A DNA stretch of 26,782 nt from an uncultured Campylobacter sp. (lineage in GTDB: Bacteria > Campylobacterota > Campylobacteria > Campylobacterales > Campylobacteraceae). Location of the stretch: positions 1 to 26,782 of the forward strand of contig UQCL01000027.1 in assembly GCA_900539505.1 (NCBI GenBank), given 5' to 3'. Both the position numbers and the translations under genes were made by a program. Position 1 is the stretch's first letter. Each line of letters begins with the position of its first letter. The notes below the pieces were generated by a model. It worked only from the letters and a program-made list of their open reading frames with translations. It was not told where the DNA came from and made no database searches. Positions 1-8,926 of this stretch are shown piece by piece.

Positions 1-41
1 CAGCGTAGTCTCGTGGGCTCGGAGATGTGTATAAGAGACAG
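1..41. other. Illumina Nextera adapter left at the contig end (artefact)
   Basis: Positions 8-41 match the 34-base Nextera read-2 transposase adapter exactly, as I remember it. Positions 23-41 are the 19-base Tn5 mosaic end AGATGTGTATAAGAGACAG. In that library design the bases just upstream are the i7 index, so bases 1-7 are probably index sequence. Genomic sequence therefore starts at about base 42, and nothing before that should be annotated. The match is seen directly; the index reading is inferred. Confidence 0.97.
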
Positions 42-107
42 GTAATTTAAGCAAAAAAAATGTAAAATAGTAGTTAAAAATTATGTTATTGACCGGAGGG
101 TAGTATC

Positions 108-3100
108 ATGAAAGTTAAGAGTTTTAGCTTTGCGCCTCTTTTGGCGCTGTTCGTTTGTTGTTTGACAAACGCGTTTGCAGATGATAGCAGGTCGAACGTG
201 AAGATAAATCCTGCTACCCCAATAAGCAACGAGTATCGTGACGATGGCTGGCTGGACGGAAGGAGAGGTGGTTGGACTTGGAACGGAAATCAGGGTTTGT
301 ATAATTTCACCACTATAAAAAACTTTCCGTCTGACGAATTAAACCAAAAGCCGATAGTTAGATTCGGCGGTGCGGGCACATACGTCTTTGGAGACTACGC
401 CGTGACCGGAAAGCCGGTGATTAGTTTAAGCTGGCCTTCTTCTACTAAAGGCCCTGGTTACATGTGGGGAGCAGAAGGCACATACATTAAAGATGACGGC
501 GACGGACAGTTTTATTTGAATAGTTCAAAAGCTGTTTTGAGACTTCCTAAGGGCGTGACTAAAGACGATATAGTCTATGCTAGACTTTATTGGCAGGGAA
601 ATATATTCAGCACGACTGATTTTAACAGCGAAGCAGAATACAACAGCAAAGACGGAAAAAAAGAGACCGGTTTTGCTAAGTGGTATACATGGGTGAAATT
701 TAAAATGAAAAGCTCGAAAGGTAAAGCTAGCGTAATAGAAGATATTCAGAGAGATAGATGCGAGGGAACGGCTGCTTGGAACTTTTTGGCAAAATCTGGC
801 AAGCCCTTACGTTTGCGTTTAAAATACGGCTGCACTAAAGATATTACCGATCTAGTCAAGAAATATTTTGAACCTTATTCCGACAGCATTGAATTTACTG
901 TAGGAAACGTGAGAACAAGTGATGGTATGGATCCAATCGGTGCAGATTTTACCAATGGAGAGTTCGACAGCGCTCGTATTGGGCCGTACGGCGGATGGGG
1001 AATAATCGTAGTATATGATAAAACCGCCAACTCCAGAAGGGATTTGCTAAATAATTTACAATCTAACGATAGCGTAACGGGTCGGAAAATGACTTATGCA
1101 GAGGCCGTAGAATATAAAAATAAATATTTTAAACCAAAGAACGTAACTATTTACGGCGATTATCTTGTCGTCACCCCTTGGAATAATGGATATACGCCTA
1201 TAAACATTAACGCTACCATCAGTGGATTTTATACACCTAAAAGTGGAACCGTAAATGCAAAGCTAGGGTTTTTAGGGTTTGGTGGTGAGAGGAAAATGAC
1301 CTCCAACGAGTATTTTAAAGTCCAGTACAAAGGAACCGCACGAATGGATTCGCTATACGGATCCGATGGGGTTAATCAATGGTTAGCTAACGATCGCGCT
1401 AATATATACGACGGCTCTGTCGCTTTACTTATAAACGATAACGGCACCTATAAGTATAGCTATCCACATGGCACCGGTTATTTAGGTGGATTTGATCTAG
1501 ACGAATTCGATATCGGTTCAAAGATGAAGAATGCGCAATCTAGTCTAAACATCTCTTTAGGTGCGGCGTGGGAAAATCTCAACGGAGGTCAAGCCGATCA
1601 AAACTTCATCAGTATGATTGCTATTTCCGCCGATTTGTATGTCCCTCAAATGTGCTATCAATATGAAGTATATAATGCCGCTAACTGGGTAAAATTCTTT
1701 AGAACTAAAGATGAAGATCCGCAGAATGGCAAAGTTATCGGTAGCAGATATAGTAAGACTGAGATTGACCACAATAAGCCTGAGCAGATCAAAAACCCGG
1801 TAGTTGCGGGTGAAAATATCTATTATAGAATGAAATTTGAAAATAGATTGAATGGCGGCGATAGCGAAGATGCAGCAGGTGCGGTAGTATCGATCGACTT
1901 TGGTCAAGCCGGCGCTACCTATACCAAAGATAGCGCTACTATAAATAACGAGCTAGTCGTAAATGATCCTATCAATACCACTACGGATACTATACCTGCA
2001 GCAGCAGCCGATGAACTAGTCTATTTACGCGATGGTCAAAAGGGTGCATACAAGACTATGAAAGACGTCATAAAAGGTGGCACTCCAAACGTTACGAAGG
2101 CTATTTATAAAGATAGGCAGTTTACTGCGCTTGACGGTAATATATTGAAATTTTATATAGGTCAAGGCGCGGGAGACTTAACTCCTTCTTCAACACCGGG
2201 CGGTAGTCCTGTACTTGTAGGCGGATTAATGCAACCGGGCAAGGCGGCATACGGCGAGTTTAATGCTACCGTAAATACGGGCGCAACCATATTGCAGGCT
2301 CCTGCCGTGACACTAAGTTATAAGATGAGCTTAGATATAGGCGGCGGTCAGCGAGTCTTCATAGAGATGGATAGCGCTTCCGAGCTTGAATTATGCGATG
2401 CGACAAAGGTTTCTAAAAGCGTTAATATCCTACCTTTAAGCGGTTTGCAGGTAGTCAATAAGAATTTTAGTAAAAATGACGACGATGATAGACTATATAC
2501 TCAAATTTCTGAGATGCCTTTTGATGCGAAACTTATCTTTAGACCGGATTACGAGAGCCAATTTTGTAAGAAGTATGACAATGAAACTGGTAAATGTACG
2601 GAATATATCGATGCTGCTGCAAATTCTCCTTACTTCAAAAAAGATCCAAATACTGGTAAGCTCATATATATCGGTAGCGAGGCTAGAAAGCTTGAAAAAT
2701 TTGATTTGAGTGGTAAATTGTATTTATCCGTTGTCAGGGCGAGAAATGCCGCTACTACCTCGGATAAAGTTGCCGATAGCGATAAGGGGAATAGCGCAGT
2801 TTACTCATGCCGATCCGTAACCGATTCCTTAAAAATTCCGTTTAAGATGAAGGACAAAACCGATTACACTATCGATAAGGAAGTGGATTTTAAAGGAAAA
2901 AGTATTTTAGAGCTAAACGATATAGAGATAGGAGATGCGTATCAGGGTCTTACATTTATGCTTAGCTATCGTCCGGATGATCAAGTTGCCTCAGGGTCCG
3001 ATTTAGATCAGTATATAAAAAACAAAGATTTAAATAACAGCGATCCTAAGGCTTATTACTTGGAGCTCAAGAAATGGGAGCTTAAAAAGCGATATGGATA

Positions 3101-6100
3101 TTGTGAGTCTGGTGAGAAATTTGGTTGGTGCAACAAAAATCTAACCGAGAACCAAAAGAAGGACATTTGGGAGAATAAAATACAACCGGAGCTGAAGGAG
3201 CTTGAAGATAATATAAAGGCTGCTAAAGATGAGTTCGGAATTCAAATGTCAAAAGACGGCTCGTTCCATATATGCGGTAGCGACAACTTCGTGCTTCGTC
3301 CGGCATATTTCAATGTAGATACATCTGTTTTGACCAAATACGGCAAACTGATAGATCCTGGCGCCTCCGGAGATATAACAAACAAGGGCAAAGATGATGC
3401 AAAAATCATAAAGAATCCTAAAGATTTGCGTTTAGGTGGCGATTATAGTGAAAATGCCGATATCTTAGCCCATGTGATTTCGGCTAGAAGCTATGAAGGT
3501 CACGGCGTTCCTAATTATACTGCTGTAATAGGTGGGGATCTAGGAAATCAGAGGTACCATATCCGCAAAAGCTATACCGATTCCGATGCGGATAATACCC
3601 AAGACGTTTCTACGAAAGTGCGTGGTGTTCAGACCTATTTGCGTCCATTTATATCCAATCAATGTGCAGCTCAGATTCCTACTCAGTCTTATTATATAGA
3701 AAGAACCGGAAGCACTAATGGTTTAAAAAGAGGTACAAAATTAGATGGATGCTTCGGCGGAACTCATACAAATTATAGTGGAATTGAATACGATAGTGCT
3801 ACGGGATCGTATTATGTTAAAAATGGTATCACCGATGCTGATATTAAAAAAGGGACTTTTGGTAAGAGTGGTTCCGAGTGCAAAGCAAACGGATCGTCGA
3901 TAAATTTCGAGGGAACCTATAGAAGGGTTTGGGATAAGAACGCTATTAGTCTATGGGCAAATTTCGATGCTAGAAATATCACAGAGACCTCTGGAGTAGC
4001 CACTTTTGTGTCGAAGGGCAATGTGCAAGGCGCATATTTAATGACTCAGTCCAGAATGGATCCTGCCAATAAAGATATAGGTAATGGTGTCCTTTATACT
4101 GAGGTTAACTACACTACTACGAAGCCTAAAACTGCTATGTACTACTTTAATTATTACAATGTAGGCGATGTTTTGGTTAGTGTATATGATAACTCATGGA
4201 CAGATGCTTATTCCGATCAGACATATTCAAAGAAATGGAAAAGCGCTAAGTGTATTATCAATTCATCTAGCAATCTACCTGACGCTAAAGGTATGGTAGG
4301 TTGTGATGTGGGAATGAAAACTGCTGATATGGTAAAAAGTCAAGATTCTAAAGCTTCTGCTGCTAACAGCAACCTAGTCTTGCGCTACCGACCGGATCGT
4401 ATTATGCTATCCGTAGTTAGCCTAGACAATGGAGTAATCAGTAGATCAGCAGGTACCGATAACAATTTAACTGGCAAGACATCCGCATTTACGTATTTCA
4501 ATTCCCCGGATATTGAAAATAACGTAGTTATAAATCCAGGCGAAAATCCTGCGCAAAATTTTGCCATAACGAGACAAACAAGTCAGCTGGCAATGTTAAA
4601 ATTTAATGCCGTGGCATACATATCCGATAAGGTTTATAAAGATGTTGTAGCTACGCTATACGATGGTACTATGATTGAAGTAGACGGTAATGCGCAGGCC
4701 GCATGCGGATTTGCCAGCGATTTGGATTTCCATTTGACTTTTGGCTTTGATTGTCAAACCAATAATGCGGATGGACGTTGCTCGAAAAATGAAAATCCTA
4801 ATACAACGACAGCAGTATCTAGTTATGTACCATATCCTAGAAATACGGCGGTAAGTTATACTATTCCAAATGCTACTCAATTCTTTGCAAGAGATAGTAA
4901 TGACTGCCAAGGTGCTAGTGGATATGATAGTAGGTGCTATAAGCATAATACAAGAAGTATAAACTTTGATCAGCAGTATTTGGATGAAGCCACTAGCGGC
5001 AGCCCTGGTTACGGTTTACCTTTACCGCTTAGGTACGCTATTAATTTTTACACTAATGCAAATTTAAGAGGAGGTTTGATCAATAGGCCACTTGGGGGAG
5101 CCAACGTAAATTACGATTCAAAATCACCTTTGTTTAAAGTGATGGCACGCGGCTTCCAAGAGGGACAAACTCCGGGCGCTACTGTGTATTTTAACTTCGC
5201 TAGGATGCAAAAGTCCCCTAGTAGACCGGTATTAATCTATGCTAGCGATTTTGACGTAATAAGCGATAAAGCCGAGTTAAAGACTTTGGAGCAATTTTGG
5301 CCTTCCAAATTTGATAGAGACTATAATGCTATAGCTGATACTTCTTCGGAAAAATATGATGAGAAAAACATCAATATCTTAAAGGAGAATTTAGATGCCT
5401 TTTTAACCAGAAAAGTTGAAGAGTATAAAAAATCAAGCGGAAAAACGGTAAGCAAGAGTCAATATATAGCTATTGCAAATAACAATACGAAGTCGTATAA
5501 AAATGGCGAGATCGTAGTTACGGATTATAGTGATAATATTGGCACCTACGCCTATTTTGTCTATGGCAAAGCTCATGATAAAAACGACGGTGCCCAGGAT
5601 TATGAGGTCAAGAGAAAAAGGTTGCTAACGGTACCTATTTTTAATAAAATATATTGCGGTAGAACGGATAATTGTAGAGGGATGCCGGCTCCAAGCCCTG
5701 CTTTTAGCTACGAAGTTCCAAGCTCTAATATATTTACCGATCTCGCCACTTTGGATAGTAGTTTAACGGATTTTTCGGGCTTTGTCACAAATACTCAAAA
5801 GATTCCGAACGATATAATATCCGAATTCGTAAGTAGGTATAGCCCGTCACCGAGCAAGGGAATAGATATCGGTAGGAGCCATTCGCTGGCATCTGGTCAA
5901 GAGACTATGAATCTAAGAGCTAATGAAGTAGGTAGTACTACCATACGTATAGTTACGGATCCTTGGTTAATATATACTCCTAACGGCGGTGAAGCTATGA
6001 TGAAAACCTTGCCTCCGGCGGTTGGAGATTATGCGACCATATATTCCGGCGTTCCGCAGTACTATAATTACTTCTTGGTTAAAATAATCAATGCTGCGGC

Positions 6101-6263
6101 GGATCAATGGGGTGGCGAAGGTCAGGTTAAATCAGGCAAAGAAGACGATGTAGGTTCTTTTGCCGGAGGCAGCGATTCTTCAAATAGCACTAGCGACACT
6201 TCGACTAGAATTCTAGACACCGGTAATGCTCGCGATATGTATAATCAGCGAATCGACTGGTAA
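108..6263 (+). CDS. Giant exported Cys-containing protein with DUF11/DUF3344-like N-terminal region
   Basis: The 2051-aa product starts with a typical Sec signal peptide: Lys residues, a hydrophobic core at about 9-22, then AFA|DD with cleavage after residue 24. The start has GGAGGG at 95-100. The first ~515 residues resemble surface proteins of the DUF11/DUF3344 type: ARLYWQG at 158-164, GGWGIIVVY at 295-303 and DLYVPQMC at 509-516. Residues ~563-620 look like one degenerate DUF11/TIGR01451 repeat. Later there are recurrent RPxx(F/I) strands (FVLRPAYF near 1061, LRYRPDRI near 1425), slightly like the MshQ/DUF6701 style. Residues ~985-1046 form a charged helical stretch. The mature part has about 22 cysteines, so disulfides are likely after export. 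I see no autotransporter barrel, LPXTG, TM anchor or lipobox. The tail is Gly/Ser/Thr/Asp-rich and ends in Trp. Codon use (AGA/AGG, ATA, TTA) is more AT-leaning than in lepA next door, possibly from transfer. A weak -10 (TAAAAT, 63-68) lies upstream. Function unknown; cell-surface adhesin or matrix protein is a guess. Confidence 0.85.
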   Translation: MKVKSFSFAPLLALFVCCLTNAFADDSRSNVKINPATPISNEYRDDGWLDGRRGGWTWNGNQGLYNFTTIKNFPSDELNQKPIVRFGGAGTYVFGDYAVTGKPVISLSWPSSTKGPGYMWGAEGTYIKDDGDGQFYLNSSKAVLRLPKGVTKDDIVYARLYWQGNIFSTTDFNSEAEYNSKDGKKETGFAKWYTWVKFKMKSSKGKASVIEDIQRDRCEGTAAWNFLAKSGKPLRLRLKYGCTKDITDLVKKYFEPYSDSIEFTVGNVRTSDGMDPIGADFTNGEFDSARIGPYGGWGIIVVYDKTANSRRDLLNNLQSNDSVTGRKMTYAEAVEYKNKYFKPKNVTIYGDYLVVTPWNNGYTPININATISGFYTPKSGTVNAKLGFLGFGGERKMTSNEYFKVQYKGTARMDSLYGSDGVNQWLANDRANIYDGSVALLINDNGTYKYSYPHGTGYLGGFDLDEFDIGSKMKNAQSSLNISLGAAWENLNGGQADQNFISMIAISADLYVPQMCYQYEVYNAANWVKFFRTKDEDPQNGKVIGSRYSKTEIDHNKPEQIKNPVVAGENIYYRMKFENRLNGGDSEDAAGAVVSIDFGQAGATYTKDSATINNELVVNDPINTTTDTIPAAAADELVYLRDGQKGAYKTMKDVIKGGTPNVTKAIYKDRQFTALDGNILKFYIGQGAGDLTPSSTPGGSPVLVGGLMQPGKAAYGEFNATVNTGATILQAPAVTLSYKMSLDIGGGQRVFIEMDSASELELCDATKVSKSVNILPLSGLQVVNKNFSKNDDDDRLYTQISEMPFDAKLIFRPDYESQFCKKYDNETGKCTEYIDAAANSPYFKKDPNTGKLIYIGSEARKLEKFDLSGKLYLSVVRARNAATTSDKVADSDKGNSAVYSCRSVTDSLKIPFKMKDKTDYTIDKEVDFKGKSILELNDIEIGDAYQGLTFMLSYRPDDQVASGSDLDQYIKNKDLNNSDPKAYYLELKKWELKKRYGYCESGEKFGWCNKNLTENQKKDIWENKIQPELKELEDNIKAAKDEFGIQMSKDGSFHICGSDNFVLRPAYFNVDTSVLTKYGKLIDPGASGDITNKGKDDAKIIKNPKDLRLGGDYSENADILAHVISARSYEGHGVPNYTAVIGGDLGNQRYHIRKSYTDSDADNTQDVSTKVRGVQTYLRPFISNQCAAQIPTQSYYIERTGSTNGLKRGTKLDGCFGGTHTNYSGIEYDSATGSYYVKNGITDADIKKGTFGKSGSECKANGSSINFEGTYRRVWDKNAISLWANFDARNITETSGVATFVSKGNVQGAYLMTQSRMDPANKDIGNGVLYTEVNYTTTKPKTAMYYFNYYNVGDVLVSVYDNSWTDAYSDQTYSKKWKSAKCIINSSSNLPDAKGMVGCDVGMKTADMVKSQDSKASAANSNLVLRYRPDRIMLSVVSLDNGVISRSAGTDNNLTGKTSAFTYFNSPDIENNVVINPGENPAQNFAITRQTSQLAMLKFNAVAYISDKVYKDVVATLYDGTMIEVDGNAQAACGFASDLDFHLTFGFDCQTNNADGRCSKNENPNTTTAVSSYVPYPRNTAVSYTIPNATQFFARDSNDCQGASGYDSRCYKHNTRSINFDQQYLDEATSGSPGYGLPLPLRYAINFYTNANLRGGLINRPLGGANVNYDSKSPLFKVMARGFQEGQTPGATVYFNFARMQKSPSRPVLIYASDFDVISDKAELKTLEQFWPSKFDRDYNAIADTSSEKYDEKNINILKENLDAFLTRKVEEYKKSSGKTVSKSQYIAIANNNTKSYKNGEIVVTDYSDNIGTYAYFVYGKAHDKNDGAQDYEVKRKRLLTVPIFNKIYCGRTDNCRGMPAPSPAFSYEVPSSNIFTDLATLDSSLTDFSGFVTNTQKIPNDIISEFVSRYSPSPSKGIDIGRSHSLASGQETMNLRANEVGSTTIRIVTDPWLIYTPNGGEAMMKTLPPAVGDYATIYSGVPQYYNYFLVKIINAAADQWGGEGQVKSGKEDDVGSFAGGSDSSNSTSDTSTRILDTGNARDMYNQRIDW

Positions 6264-6286
6264 TCCGCGCGCTTCTCGCTAAATTT

Positions 6287-6316
6287 AAAGGCTAACCGCA
6301 AGGTTAGCCTTTTTTT
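6287..6316 (+). terminator. Rho-independent terminator of the giant exported protein gene
   Basis: An 11-bp perfect stem (AAAGGCTAACC with GGTTAGCCTTT) closes on a GCAA tetraloop of the stable GNRA class and runs into T residues through 6316. It lies 23 bases after the stop codon and separates the gene from lepA. Confidence 0.93.
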
Positions 6317-6532
6317 ATGGCCGAATTTTAAAATTTTAACTTGCTCGGCGGCGATAAGTCCAAAATAAGCACAGGATTTTCCTTAAGTCAAGCAATCTTT
6401 TCTGCAAAATTTAATTCAAAGCCCGCTAGAAATTTTCACACAAAATTCCACTAAAATTTCCGCCGCCCATTTACCCGTTTTTAAATGAAATTTCGGCACA
6501 ATGCGGCTTAAAATTTCATCAGGGAAAGCCAC

Positions 6533-8329
6533 TTGAAAACAAAAAATATCAGAAATTTCAGCATCATCGCACATATCGACCACGGCAAATCTACGCTCGC
6601 CGACCGCCTGATTAGCGAGTGCAACGCCGTCGAGGCGCGCCAGATGAGCAGCCAGATCATGGATACGATGGATATCGAAAAGGAGCGCGGCATCACGATC
6701 AAGGCGCAGTCCGTGCGGCTCGAGTACGAGCTCGGCGGCGAGAAATACGTTTTAAATTTAATCGACACCCCTGGCCACGTGGATTTTAGCTATGAGGTCT
6801 CGCGCTCGCTGGCTAGCTGCGAGGGGGCGATCCTCGTCGTGGACGCGAGCCAGGGCGTGCAGGCGCAGACGATCGCAAACGTCTATATCGCGCTGCAGCA
6901 CAATCTCGAGATCATACCCGTGCTTAACAAAATCGATCTGCCCGCCGCCGATCCACAACGTGTAAAAGATGAGATCGAGCATGTCATCGGGCTTGATTGC
7001 AGCAGCGCGATCGAGGTCAGCGCCAAAACGGGCGTGGGTATCAAGGAGCTTTTAGAGGCGATAATCACTCGCATCCCCGCGCCCAAAACGGACGACGCCG
7101 CGCCGCTTAAGGCGCTCATCTACGACAGCTGGTTCGATAACTACCTAGGCGCGCTCGCGCTCGCGAGGCTCTACGACGGCGTGCTGAAAAAGGGCGACGA
7201 GGTCTATATCATGGGTAGCGAGAACCGCCACGAGGTGCTTGATCTGATGTATCCCAACCCGCTCGCGCCTGCAAAAACCCGCGAGCTTAGCAGCGGCGAA
7301 GTGGGCATCGTCGTGATGGGGTTAAAAAACGTCGCCGACGTGCAGGTGGGCGATACGATCACGCTTTTTAAGAAACGCGCCGCCGCGCCGGTGGGCGGAT
7401 TTGAGAAGGCAAAGCCCTTCGTGTTTGCGGGCATCTATCCCGTGCAGACCGATAAATTTGAAGATCTGCGCGACGCTTTGGATAAGCTCAGCCTAAATGA
7501 CAGCTCGCTTAGCTACGAGCCTGAAACGTCGCTCGCACTAGGATTTGGATTTCGCGTCGGGTTTTTGGGGCTACTGCATATGGAGGTCGTGAAGGAGCGG
7601 CTCGAGCGCGAGTTTGATCTCGATCTCATCGCCACGGCGCCGACCGTCACATACGCCGTGTATCTCACGGACGGCTCATGCGTGCGGATACACAGCCCCA
7701 GCGAGCTTCCCGCGCCAAATTTCATCGAGCGTATCGAGGAGCCCTACGTCAGAGCGACCATCATTACCCCAAGCGAGTTTTTGGGCAATCTCATCAGCCT
7801 TTTAAATCTGCGCCGCGGCATCCAAACCAAGATGGACTACATCACGCCGGAGCGCGTCCTGCTCGAATACGACGTGCCGACAAACGAGATCATAATGGAC
7901 TTTTACGACAAGCTTAAATCCTGCACCAAGGGATATGCGAGCTTTGATTACGAGCCGATCGATTACAGGCGCGGCGATCTAGTAAAGCTCGATATCCGCG
8001 TCGCAGGCGAAGCGGTCGATGCGCTCTCGATCATCGTGCCCGCCTCAAAGGCCGAATCCAAGGGGCGAGACCTTGTCAAAGCGATGAAGGAGATCGTGCC
8101 GCGGCAGCTTTTTGAGGTCGCGATCCAAGCGAGCATCGGCAACAAGATCATCGCGCGCGAAAACGTCCGCGCCATGGGCAAAAACGTGACCGCCAAGTGC
8201 TACGGCGGCGACATCACGCGCAAGCGCAAGTTGCTAGAAAAGCAAAAAGAGGGCAAGAAGCGCATGAAAGCAATCGGTAGGGTAAATCTGCCGAGTGAGG
8301 CGTTTTTAAGCGTGCTGAAGATCGATTAA
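6533..8329 (+). CDS. lepA: Elongation factor 4 (LepA), back-translocating ribosomal GTPase
   Basis: This 598-aa protein has the normal EF4 length. It binds the ribosome and promotes back-translocation or assists translation initiation under stress; it acts in the cytosol or at the membrane. All GTPase motifs are intact: G1 AHIDHGKST at 13-21, G2 RGIT at 52-55, G3 DTPGHVDF at 78-85, G4 NKID at 132-135 and G5 SAKTG at 163-167. EF-G-like domains II, III and V follow, then the EF4-specific basic C-terminal domain ending near NLPSEAFLSVLKID. The start is TTG, chosen because AGGGA sits at 6521-6525 and the protein then begins at the family's usual point (KNIRNFSIIAHIDHGKST). It is flanked by a terminator upstream and noncoding DNA downstream, so it is probably transcribed alone from a promoter in 6317-6510 that I cannot place firmly (CACAAT at 6498-6503 is one option). 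Confidence 0.98.
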   Translation: MKTKNIRNFSIIAHIDHGKSTLADRLISECNAVEARQMSSQIMDTMDIEKERGITIKAQSVRLEYELGGEKYVLNLIDTPGHVDFSYEVSRSLASCEGAILVVDASQGVQAQTIANVYIALQHNLEIIPVLNKIDLPAADPQRVKDEIEHVIGLDCSSAIEVSAKTGVGIKELLEAIITRIPAPKTDDAAPLKALIYDSWFDNYLGALALARLYDGVLKKGDEVYIMGSENRHEVLDLMYPNPLAPAKTRELSSGEVGIVVMGLKNVADVQVGDTITLFKKRAAAPVGGFEKAKPFVFAGIYPVQTDKFEDLRDALDKLSLNDSSLSYEPETSLALGFGFRVGFLGLLHMEVVKERLEREFDLDLIATAPTVTYAVYLTDGSCVRIHSPSELPAPNFIERIEEPYVRATIITPSEFLGNLISLLNLRRGIQTKMDYITPERVLLEYDVPTNEIIMDFYDKLKSCTKGYASFDYEPIDYRRGDLVKLDIRVAGEAVDALSIIVPASKAESKGRDLVKAMKEIVPRQLFEVAIQASIGNKIIARENVRAMGKNVTAKCYGGDITRKRKLLEKQKEGKKRMKAIGRVNLPSEAFLSVLKID

Positions 8330-8425
8330 ATTTGGCACGCGGGTAATCTAAATTTCATCTTTTGCCGCGCGACCGTAAAATTTGCTCTTAAATTTTGACG
8401 ATCGCTAGGGCATTTAAATTTAGCG

Positions 8426-8490
8426 GCTCGCCGTTCGGTATGAAATTTCGTCTTTAAATTTCACGATCTTAAGAGGCGATCTAAATTTTA
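8426..8490 (+). repeat. Diverged direct repeat, copy 1 (partner 8607-8670)
   Basis: The block begins GCTCGCCGTT, carries GAAATTTCGTCTTTAAATTT in the middle and ends in a CTAAATTTTA-type block. The partner at 8607-8670 has the same order: GCTTGCCGTT, AAAATTTCGTCTTTCAAAATT, then TTTAAATTTTT. The order of words is conserved while single bases differ, which suggests an old duplication. Confidence 0.5.
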
Positions 8491-8606
8491 TGACTGCACG
8501 GCTTTAACTATCGCTTGCCGCCTGAGCTGATACATTCGCTGTTGCGCGCGCCCATTTTGCGCCGCTTTAAGCTCTATTGCTCGCTGCTCGGTAGTAGAAT
8601 TTCGCC

Positions 8607-8670
8607 GCTTGCCGTTAGGCTAAAATTTCGTCTTTCAAAATTTAACATTTCGCGAGCGGTTTAAATTTTT
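8607..8670 (+). repeat. Diverged direct repeat, copy 2 (partner 8426-8490)
   Basis: This is the second copy of the ~65-bp block described for 8426-8490; the longest shared exact word is AAATTTCGTCTTT. It lies in the noncoding tail after lepA. Nothing suggests coding, and no target-site duplication or transposase is nearby. Confidence 0.5.
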
Positions 8671-8926
8671 GCCGTCTGCCGACCATTGCAGTCGCGTCCG
8701 CGGCTCGGCTGTAAAATTTTATCCCGACGGCGTCCTGCTATAAATTTTACCTGCTGCGGTTTTGTAAATTTGATTAAATTTTACTGCGCGCCGCGTAAAA
8801 TCGTTATAGCGCAAGCGACAGCTAGAATTTATTTTGATAAATTCCATCCAAGCGCGGCGTATAAGAGAGCGCGCCGATAAATTCCACAAAAGCACTAAAT
8901 TTATCGGCGTAAAAAAAAGGAGAAAA

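Larger units (their letters stand above)
8330..8926. other. Noncoding spacer with AT-palindrome words and diverged direct repeats
   Basis: About 600 bases have no credible gene on either strand. Short blocks around AAATTT or AAAATTTT alternate with GC-rich words. In 8351-8484 the AATT cores sit at 8351, 8379, 8391, 8417, 8444, 8457 and 8484, so most gaps are close to 13 or 27 bases. Two diverged ~65-bp copies are listed separately. A ribosome binding site at 8917-8922 belongs to the downstream pseudogene. Confidence 0.6.

Noticed and set aside
23..41. Tn5 mosaic end suggesting a transposon
   Set aside because: It is embedded in the full Nextera adapter at the contig edge, with no transposase; it is library sequence.
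53..60. A8 run upstream of the giant gene as a phase-variable promoter element
   Set aside because: Poly-A runs of eight also occur at 8911 and 11467 in unrelated places and are expected in this AT-rich background; no evidence of switching.
8686..8880. 64-codon plus-strand frame in the post-lepA spacer
   Set aside because: The sequence is dominated by translated AT words, with no start signal and no domain.
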